From positions 1-6,973 of the forward strand of contig PIXW01000145.1 of NCBI GenBank assembly GCA_003601535.1: DNA of 6,973 bases, read 5' to 3'. Source of the stretch: ANME-2 cluster archaeon. Its GTDB lineage: Archaea; Halobacteriota; Methanosarcinia; Methanosarcinales; Methanogasteraceae. Below, piece after piece: positions 1 through 4,325 of this stretch. The notes beneath the pieces were generated by a model. The model made no database searches. It had not been told where the DNA came from and saw only the letters and a list, made by a program, of their open reading frames with translations. The position numbers and the translations under genes were made by a program. Numbering within the stretch: position 1 is the stretch's first letter; the number at the start of each line of letters is the position of its first letter.

Positions 1-393
1 CTCAAATTCAAAATCGGATATTCTTGCATTCGTATTAAAATAAATCGAATGGAGAGTTCTGGATGGTGACCGTATCGAACCAAGTTCAGCAACAATATCT
101 TCCAAACTTTTCTTATTTAATAAATATGTTCCGCTGAATGTGATCTTTTTAGATGCCTCCTCTCTCTGCGTTGCCAGTTCATTTTCAAGCGTTGTTATTC
201 GCTGCTGAGCACGATTCAGCATCTCTTCGACCTCCTGTTTCCTTGCGATCGCGGTTTTCGTCTTCTCAATCCTCTTATCCAGCTTTGTCTCCAATTTCTG
301 GTTCTCTCTCTGCAGTTCCTCTATCTGCTGTTGCAGTTCGCTGATTCGGGTTTTATATTTTTTATTTGCAAATAAATCAAAGAGTTGTGCCAT
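1..393 (-). CDS. Probable Vms1/Ankzf1-type peptidyl-tRNA hydrolase, N-terminal part (cut by window edge)
   Basis: An open minus-strand frame runs from ATG at 393-391 to the window edge with no stop, giving 131 residues. It begins MAQLFDLFANKKYKTRISEL. Residues about 14-83 are a Glu/Lys/Gln-rich heptad-like coiled coil. They are followed by a short globular start (F86-S-G-T-Y-L-L, then S-L-E-D-I-V-A-E-L-G-S-I-R-S, then the strand HSIYF). A long N-terminal coiled coil followed by a segment of this kind matches my memory of archaeal Vms1/Ankzf1-type proteins, eRF1-fold enzymes that release stalled peptidyl-tRNA in ribosome quality control. The catalytic region lies outside the window, so the family call is inference from the N-terminus alone. 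Another coiled-coil protein is possible. The start is supported by a TATA box centred about 28 bp upstream, which implies a leaderless mRNA. It is transcribed divergently from kae1. Confidence 0.6.
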   Translation of the reverse strand, partial: MAQLFDLFANKKYKTRISELQQQIEELQRENQKLETKLDKRIEKTKTAIARKQEVEEMLNRAQQRITTLENELATQREEASKKITFSGTYLLNKKSLEDIVAELGSIRSPSRTLHSIYFNTNARISDFEFE

Positions 394-415
394 CGCTATC
401 TTATTAATATTTGAT

Positions 416-427
416 ACTATATAAAGG
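416..427. promoter_or_regulatory. Nearly symmetric TATA box between the divergent Vms1-like and kae1 genes
   Basis: ACTATATAAAGG at 416-427 is the best archaeal TATA-like element in the 394-510 spacer. Read on the minus strand (CCTTTATATAGT) its centre lies about 28 bp from the ATG at 393, the usual spacing for a leaderless archaeal transcript. Read on the plus strand it would start transcription near 447 and give kae1 a leader of about 60 nt. A weak 5-bp hairpin (445-449 with 461-465) lies in that leader. The box is seen directly; its use in both directions is inference. Confidence 0.5.
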
Positions 428-510
428 CTATGCAATAAGATTGTGCCGGATGATGGATAACCGGCGAGGGCAGATATGTTTACAACCCACCTCCTCAATA
501 AAATCCAGCA

Positions 511-1494
511 ATGCATCCAACCATTCTTGGAATCGAAGGCACAGCATGGAACCTCTCCGCGGGAATCGTGACCAAAAAAAAGATCCTTGCAGAGGCGACT
601 GCGACATACCGTCCGAAGACCGGCGGGATTCATCCGAGAGAGGCGGCGCAACACCATGCTGCCCACATCGCGTCTGTGATCAGCAAGGCGATCGATTCAG
701 CAGGGGATGTGCATATCGATGGCATCGCATTCTCACAGGGACCCGGAATGGGACCATGTCTTCGAACGGTAGCAACCGCAGCACGCGCCTTATCGCTCTC
801 ACTCGATCTTCCTCTGATCGGCGTCAATCACTGTGTTGCACACATCGAGGTTGGGCGGTGGCAATGCCATGTAGAGGATCCGGTTACGCTGTATGTCAGC
901 GGCGCAAACTCACAGGTCATCGCATACCGGAATGGGAGATACCGCATATTCGGAGAGACGCTTGATATCGGTATCGGAAATGCACTCGACAAATTCGCAA
1001 GACACGCTGGTTTTTCACATCCGGGTGGACCAAGAATCGAGAGCGAGGCACTGGATGCGAAGAAATACATTCCGCTTCCTTATGTGGTGAAAGGAATGGA
1101 TTTCTCATTTTCCGGACTTACAACTGCTGCAAAGGAGGCGCTTAACAAATACTCGCTTGCTGACGTCTGCTTTTCGCTGCAGGAGACTGCATTCGCCATG
1201 ATTGTCGAAGTTACCGAGCGTGCGGTTGCGCACACAGAAAAAAGTGATGTGCTGCTCGCAGGCGGCGTTGGTGCGAATATGCGTCTTCGCGAGATGCTTG
1301 CGACGATGTGCAAGGATCGCGGTGCAAGATTCCATGTTCCTGAAAAGAGGTTTATGGGTGACAATGGCGTGATGATCGCATACACTGGACTGTTGATGCT
1401 GGAGAGCAGCGAACCACTGGAGATCGAGGATTCTATGGTGATGCCCGATTACCGACCGGATCAGGTCGAGGTGACATGGAGATCGTTAACATAG
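511..1494 (+). CDS. kae1: Kae1, tRNA N6-threonylcarbamoyladenosine (t6A) synthase catalytic subunit
   Basis: Kae1 (TsaD/Qri7 family, ASKHA fold) transfers threonylcarbamoyl from TC-AMP to A37 of ANN-decoding tRNAs and works in the cytoplasm in the KEOPS complex with Bud32, Cgi121 and Pcc1. The 327 residues carry the whole signature set. The phosphate loop GIEGTAWNLSAGIV is at 7-20, PREAAQHHAAH at 42-52 and SQGPGMGPCLR at 75-85. The metal-binding pair is H107/H111 (NHCVAH) and the closing metal Asp is D284 (MGDNG), the same spacing as in characterised archaeal Kae1. Also present are the nucleotide-binding LYVSGANSQV, GMDFSFSGL and LLAGGVGANMRLREML segments. ATG 511 puts the first strand at the normal distance from the N-terminus. 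No Shine-Dalgarno motif is obvious. There is no fused Bud32 kinase domain, unlike in Methanosarcina and haloarchaea, so Bud32 must be encoded elsewhere. The 3' end overlaps the convergent surface-protein frame by 34 bp. Confidence 0.96.
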   Translation: MHPTILGIEGTAWNLSAGIVTKKKILAEATATYRPKTGGIHPREAAQHHAAHIASVISKAIDSAGDVHIDGIAFSQGPGMGPCLRTVATAARALSLSLDLPLIGVNHCVAHIEVGRWQCHVEDPVTLYVSGANSQVIAYRNGRYRIFGETLDIGIGNALDKFARHAGFSHPGGPRIESEALDAKKYIPLPYVVKGMDFSFSGLTTAAKEALNKYSLADVCFSLQETAFAMIVEVTERAVAHTEKSDVLLAGGVGANMRLREMLATMCKDRGARFHVPEKRFMGDNGVMIAYTGLLMLESSEPLEIEDSMVMPDYRPDQVEVTWRSLT

Positions 1495-2294
1495 TTTTTC
1501 GCATACAATAAATACGGCAGCAGTCTGCCATGTAGCAGCCGATGATATCCGTTACATGCGCGTTTTAGAAGAAGCACAGCACCGCAATCCTTCCGATCGA
1601 TTGTGAGTGGAAAGATCGACGAATATGCAGGTTCATCAGTCTTCGATATCATCAGCGGCACATCGTCGATCGTCCTTGAAACGCCTGCAAACGCTGTGAA
1701 TTCCGAATAGTATGTGTCAGACCATCCGGTATCAAATACCTGCATGTATGCTCTATAATTTCCAATTTCATCGATTTTAATGCGGACTTTTGATCCATTA
1801 AATGTCTGATTAAAGATAATATCTCCGTTATCCTTTTCTATGCGCAGATATGACTGCATAACATCCTTAGAATAAATAAAAAAGTCAGACTCTGCCCCAA
1901 CCTCAAGTCCTGCTATCTGAAACCGTTCGATTACAGGTTTCCATTGTACATCATAAGCTACTGTTACTGTGGTTCTGTTACTTGACCGGATTATCATACA
2001 ATTTCTACCGCATACCAGCGAATCGATCGCCTGTTCAGATCCATTTATAAAATATGTTATATTATTAATAATTATTTCCGTATCTGTATCATGGCGGCTC
2101 GCATACAGCATCTGGTTTTCAGGATTGAGGTCCCCTTCGATGAAAAAGGTTAATCTTGCATCGTCAAAACATGTTAGCGAACATTCTGTCTGTGAATACC
2201 CAAGATAGCCGATGGTAATTGCAATCCCGGCACACACACATAATATGCTCATGTTTTTGAGTGCGATAACTCCCGCATCCGACGACATAACCAT
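1461..2294 (-). CDS. Membrane-anchored, probably N-glycosylated surface protein of unknown function
   Basis: I do not recognise the family. From ATG 2294 the product is 277 residues. Residues 15-33 form one hydrophobic segment (MSILCVCAGIAITIGYLGY) with little before it, so it should be a signal anchor or uncleaved signal peptide. The rest, rich in beta-strand-like stretches, would face outward. The outer part has five N-X-S/T sequons (N78, N84, N106, N162, N166) and two short cysteine pairs (C38/C42 and C95/C99) that could form disulfides. This fits an archaeal surface protein, perhaps with Ig-like folds around residues 145-215. The frame is open up to 2390, but that start lies inside the tRNA gene. 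ATG 2294 is preferred because a minus-strand TATA box sits about 26 bp upstream; ATG 2288 or 2252 are alternatives. The gene looks more AT-rich than its neighbours. Its last 40 or so residues are basic, unlike the rest, and overlap kae1, so the true C-terminus may lie near 1565. Confidence 0.6.
   Translation of the reverse strand: MVMSSDAGVIALKNMSILCVCAGIAITIGYLGYSQTECSLTCFDDARLTFFIEGDLNPENQMLYASRHDTDTEIIINNITYFINGSEQAIDSLVCGRNCMIIRSSNRTTVTVAYDVQWKPVIERFQIAGLEVGAESDFFIYSKDVMQSYLRIEKDNGDIIFNQTFNGSKVRIKIDEIGNYRAYMQVFDTGWSDTYYSEFTAFAGVSRTIDDVPLMISKTDEPAYSSIFPLTIDRKDCGAVLLLKRACNGYHRLLHGRLLPYLLYAKNYVNDLHVTST
1495..1499 (+). terminator. Possible oligo-T terminator after kae1
   Basis: A run of five T follows the kae1 TAG stop directly. 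Archaeal RNA polymerase can terminate at short U-tracts without a hairpin. No stem precedes it, and a single T5 run is weak evidence. Confidence 0.3.
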
Positions 2295-2304
2295 AATATA
2301 TATT
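2295..2304 (+). promoter_or_regulatory. Probable TATA box for tRNA-Gln
   Basis: The AT-rich element AATATATATT is centred about 33 bp before the first tRNA base. This allows transcription to start a few bases upstream of the mature 5' end, with RNase P trimming the leader. It lies against the start codon of the divergent surface-protein gene. Confidence 0.5.
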
Positions 2305-2314
2305 GTCGCGCACC

Positions 2315-2326
2315 CTATAAGTATAC
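2315..2326 (-). promoter_or_regulatory. Probable TATA box for the surface-protein gene
   Basis: On the minus strand this reads GTATACTTATAG. Its centre is about 26 bp from ATG 2294, typical for a leaderless archaeal transcript, and it is the main reason for choosing that start. It lies only a few bases before the tRNA gene and would be crossed by the tRNA primary transcript. Confidence 0.45.
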
Positions 2327-2332
2327 GTACAT

Positions 2333-2405
2333 AGCCCCGTAGGGTAGCGGTCAAGCCTGCAGGTCCTTGGAACCTGCGACGGCGGTTCAAATCCGCCCGG
2401 GGCTA
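2333..2405 (+). tRNA. tRNA-Gln (anticodon TTG, reads CAA)
   Basis: A full cloverleaf can be drawn over 73 nt. The 7-bp acceptor stem is AGCCCCG (2333-2339) with CGGGGCT (2398-2404). The D arm is 2342-2345 with 2355-2358 and a GG-containing loop. The 5-bp anticodon stem is CAGGT (2360-2364) with ACCTG (2372-2376) around loop CCTTGGA. The T arm is GGCGG (2381-2385) with CCGCC (2393-2397) around TTCAAAT. The discriminator is A2405 and no CCA is encoded. The anticodon TTG is at 2367-2369. The weak A1-U72 first pair and a G37 fit archaeal tRNA-Gln as I remember it; in most archaea this tRNA is charged with Glu and then amidated by GatDE. One oddity is that base 33 is C (2366) rather than the nearly universal U. 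No intron is seen. Confidence 0.88.
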
Positions 2406-2419
2406 TTTCAAGCGATACG

Positions 2420-2428
2420 ATTATATGC
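2420..2428 (+). promoter_or_regulatory. Probable TATA box of mch
   Basis: ATTATATGC lies between the tRNA 3' end and mch, centred about 27 bp before ATG 2451. This spacing implies a leaderless or nearly leaderless mRNA and supports 2451 over the in-frame ATG at 2460. A GTGA at 2446-2449 could instead serve as a weak ribosome binding site for the 2460 start. Confidence 0.5.
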
Positions 2429-2450
2429 GTGTACCATGTAATATCGTGAA

Positions 2451-3410
2451 ATGATTGATATGCTATCGGTAAACGAACAGGCACTGGACATCGTGGATGA
2501 TATGATTGACTGGAGCGAGGAGTTCAAGATCAAAGCGCACACGCTTGACAACGGATCCACAGTCATCGACTGCGGCATCGAGGTTTCCGGAAGCTATGAA
2601 GCCGGACTCGCTTTTGCCGAGGTATGCATGGGCGGACTTGGAACGGCATCGCTTGGCGTGCGCAGGGTCGGCAATGTGCCGCTATCATTCATCGAGGTTG
2701 CAACCGATCATCCATGCATCGCATGTCTCGGTGCACAGACCGCTGGCTGGCAGATCAGTGTTGAGAAGTATGTTGCTATGGGTTCCGGACCGGCGCGTGC
2801 ACTCGCACAGAAGCCAAAAAGTCTCTTCGATCGAATAGCGTATCATGATGACACCGACTGTGCGATAATTGCACTCGAGTCAGACAAACTGCCGGATGAA
2901 CGGGTTATGCAGTTCATCGCAGACGAATGTGGAGTTGACGTTGAGCAGGTCTATGCGCTGGTTGCACCAACCGCATGTCTTGTTGGTTCGGTCCAGGTAT
3001 CCGGGCGCGTGATCGAAACAGGAGTTCACAGGTTGGATGAACTTGGATTCGATACGAGAATGATCGAACATGCAACAGGAACCGCGCCGATCGCTCCGGT
3101 AGCACATGACGAGATGTGTGCGATAGGTGTGACAAACGACAGTATCATCTACTATGGATCAGTGGTGCTTACAACCAATGGATTCGATGAGGAAATATTC
3201 AAACAGGTGCCTGCAAGGACGTCAAATAACTATGGCAAGCCTTTTTATAAAACGCTCGAGGGCGCAGGATACGAGTTTTCCGATATCGATAAGGGTATCT
3301 TCGCGCCAGCTGAAATAACGGTTAATGACCTTGATACTGGAAAGACATATCATACCGGATATCTGAGAGAGGATGTGATCCTCGAATCGTACAAGATTAG
3401 TGGAATTTAA
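2451..3410 (+). CDS. mch: Methenyl-tetrahydromethanopterin cyclohydrolase
   Basis: Mch interconverts N5-formyl-H4MPT and N5,N10-methenyl-H4MPT, the third step of CO2 reduction in methanogenesis, and runs in reverse in methyl/methane oxidation. It is a soluble cytoplasmic enzyme. The 319 residues match family length and are collinear with the family throughout. Recognisable parts are SVNEQALDIVDDMIDW near the start, IDCGIEVSGSYEAGLAFAEVCMGGLG around 43-68, ATDHPCIACLG at 84-94, MGSGPARAL at 110-118, LVAPTACLVGSVQVSGRVIETG from about 170, GTAPIAPVAHDE near 210, YGKPFY, and FAPAEITVNDLDTGKTY near the C-terminus. No key segment is missing. Eighteen bp separate it from the LSm gene on the same strand, so the two are probably co-transcribed. 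It is the clearest sign in the window of an H4MPT-dependent C1 metabolism. Confidence 0.97.
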   Translation: MIDMLSVNEQALDIVDDMIDWSEEFKIKAHTLDNGSTVIDCGIEVSGSYEAGLAFAEVCMGGLGTASLGVRRVGNVPLSFIEVATDHPCIACLGAQTAGWQISVEKYVAMGSGPARALAQKPKSLFDRIAYHDDTDCAIIALESDKLPDERVMQFIADECGVDVEQVYALVAPTACLVGSVQVSGRVIETGVHRLDELGFDTRMIEHATGTAPIAPVAHDEMCAIGVTNDSIIYYGSVVLTTNGFDEEIFKQVPARTSNNYGKPFYKTLEGAGYEFSDIDKGIFAPAEITVNDLDTGKTYHTGYLREDVILESYKISGI

Positions 3411-3417
3411 TTTATTT

Positions 3418-3423
3418 GAGGAG
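3418..3423 (+). promoter_or_regulatory. Ribosome binding site deciding the TTG start of the LSm gene
   Basis: GAGGAG lies 5 nt before TTG 3429. It overlaps no other start and explains use of the rare initiator. Confidence 0.6.
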
Positions 3424-3428
3424 TTATC

Positions 3429-3650
3429 TTGTTTCCAACAAAGAAAGTTCAGAGCATGATCGGATCCAGTGTACAGGTTGAGATGAAAGGTGACAAACAC
3501 CTCCTCGAAGGTGTGCTTGAGAGCGTGGATGACTATCTGAACCTGCATCTACTGGATACCGTTGAAATCGCTGATGGAGAACGGCTGCGTTCTCTCGGCT
3601 CGGTCGTTCTTCGCGGCAACAACATCATTCTGATCATCCCTGTTGAATAG
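3429..3650 (+). CDS. Archaeal Sm-like (LSm/SmAP) RNA-binding protein
   Basis: The 73-residue product is a single Sm fold, the size usual for archaeal SmAPs. These form homo-heptameric rings that bind U-rich RNA. Sm1 spans about 15-45 (VQVEMKGDKHLLEGVLESVD, then DYLNLHLLD), with the RNA-contacting D35-Y-L-N38 loop. Sm2 spans about 56-70 and holds the diagnostic R62-G63-N64 in VVLRGNNIILI. Translation starts at TTG, supported by the GAGGAG motif 5 nt upstream; no ATG fits. It lies 18 bp after mch and 13 bp before the winged-helix gene, in an evident operon. Many euryarchaea place SmAP next to rpl37e; that gene does not follow here. Confidence 0.93.
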   Translation: MFPTKKVQSMIGSSVQVEMKGDKHLLEGVLESVDDYLNLHLLDTVEIADGERLRSLGSVVLRGNNIILIIPVE

Positions 3651-3663
3651 GAGATGGCGTTTG

Positions 3664-3996
3664 ATGGACGAGATCGAAGAACGCGCACTGAAATTGATAC
3701 GCCGCAGCAGCGACGGGATTCTGCAGAACCAGTTATGGAAGGAACTGGAGATCGATAGCAGGAGATGCACGCGCATCATTCGCAGGTTGCTGGATGCAGC
3801 GATGGTTGAACGAGAGTCAGTGGTGGTAGATGGCATCCGGACGTACCGGATCAGGTTCACTGGCGGAACACGAAAGTTCGAACTGCTGATCGCTGGAAAC
3901 CTGTTCGATCCGTGTGTCGGGTGCATCGATGAATGCAAGCCACATAGATGCGCTCAACTGAACAAGTGGATCAGAGGTCTGGGCGCAGAGTTATGA
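3664..3996 (+). CDS. Winged-helix DNA-binding protein with C-terminal four-cysteine cluster
   Basis: The 110-residue product has two parts. Residues 1-65 resemble a winged helix: a first helix (EIEERALKLIRR), a second helix (ILQNQLWKELEI), a basic recognition helix (SRRCTRIIRRLLDAAMVE), then a two-strand wing (RESVVVDGIRTYRIRF). The topology is Lrp/MarR-like. After a linker, a C-terminal tail carries C84-x2-C87-x3-C91-x4-C96, which could bind a 4Fe-4S cluster or zinc. No Lrp ligand-binding (RAM) domain is present. The likely role is a small metal- or redox-responsive regulator, an inference from layout only. The start is ATG 3664, backed by GGAGATGG at 3650-3657. A TTG at 3661 and a longer frame from 3643 inside the LSm gene are less likely. 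It follows mch and LSm in one operon, and its TGA stop overlaps an ATG (ATGA) at 3993-3996. Confidence 0.75.
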   Translation: MDEIEERALKLIRRSSDGILQNQLWKELEIDSRRCTRIIRRLLDAAMVERESVVVDGIRTYRIRFTGGTRKFELLIAGNLFDPCVGCIDECKPHRCAQLNKWIRGLGAEL

Positions 3997-4017
3997 ATCT
4001 GTGAGTTATGAATCTGT
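3988..4017 (+). repeat. Perfect 15-bp tandem duplication across a stop/start junction
   Basis: GAGTTATGAATCTGT occurs twice back to back, at 3988-4002 and 4003-4017, with no mismatch. The unit contains the TGA stop of the winged-helix gene overlapping the ATG of the next gene. In copy 1, ATG 3993 now leads into the four-codon frame ATG-AAT-CTG-TGA; copy 2 supplies the working ATG 4008. Confidence 0.9.
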
Positions 4018-4208
4018 ATTATGTTATAGCGATACTTGTGTTGTTATTCGCATTCTGGATGGTCATGCTGATGGATTGCGTAAAACGATCTGAACACGAA
4101 TTTCATACCGAAATGCAGAATCCAAAGCGCCTGTGGATGCTGCTTATCATCGTTGGAATTCCATGGTGCGCAATCGTGTATTTTATCAGTGTGAAGCTGA
4201 AGGATTGA
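4008..4208 (+). CDS. Small two-helix membrane protein of the PLDc_N type
   Basis: The 66-residue product has two membrane helices, about 4-22 and 43-62, joined by a polar loop. It follows the PLDc_N pattern: an aromatic/hydrophobic first helix ending in a conserved Asp (WMVMLMDC, D23), a short charged stretch, then K-R-L-W (40-43) opening the second helix, with a P52 and a closing Y58-F. This segment is known as the N-terminal anchor of phospholipase-D-like cardiolipin synthases and as a stand-alone small protein. Here no catalytic domain (HKD) follows, so it is the stand-alone form and its function is unknown. The start lies in the second copy of the 15-bp repeat. It was probably coupled to the winged-helix gene by an ATGA overlap before the duplication and may still be translated by re-initiation. 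It is the last gene of the mch cluster. Confidence 0.72.
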   Translation: MNLYYVIAILVLLFAFWMVMLMDCVKRSEHEFHTEMQNPKRLWMLLIIVGIPWCAIVYFISVKLKD

Positions 4209-4290
4209 AGACCCTGATAACAGAGACTTTTCAGTTTCCTGATTATAGCGGATTCTGTGGTTTTCAACAGATGCTGAAAAATGACCATAA

Positions 4291-4300
4291 GAAATATATC
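4291..4300 (+). promoter_or_regulatory. Probable TATA box of metG
   Basis: GAAATATATC is centred about 30 bp ahead of ATG 4326, with purine-rich sequence before it. This suggests transcription starts at or just before the start codon. The 117-bp spacer 4209-4325 otherwise holds a short T-rich stretch and a weak 7-bp inverted repeat (TTTTCAG 4228-4234 with CTGAAAA 4274-4280). I see no RNA gene in it. Confidence 0.5.
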
Positions 4301-4325
4301 GCCCAACGCCTAAAACCAGTACCAG

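Noticed and set aside
445..465. GCCGG/CCGGC hairpin in the kae1 leader as a riboswitch or sRNA
   Set aside because: It is a single 5-bp stem with an 11-nt loop, no conserved motif and no C/D box pair.
411..965. 184-codon plus-strand frame overlapping kae1
   Set aside because: It is Arg/Ser-rich, has no recognisable motif, and lies in another frame of a clearly real Kae1.
2365..2371. Reading the tRNA as tRNA-Pro (TGG), which would restore T at position 33
   Set aside because: That loop register breaks the anticodon stem (AGGTC against CCTGC), while the Gln register pairs all five positions.
2164..2484. Minus-strand frame of 106 codons through the tRNA and into mch
   Set aside because: It reads antisense through the tRNA gene and overlaps the surface gene and the mch start, with no protein-like pattern.
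4228..4280. TTTTCAG/CTGAAAA inverted repeat as operator or terminator
   Set aside because: Seven AT-rich pairs separated by 39 nt are expected by chance in a spacer of this kind, and no U-tract follows a stem.
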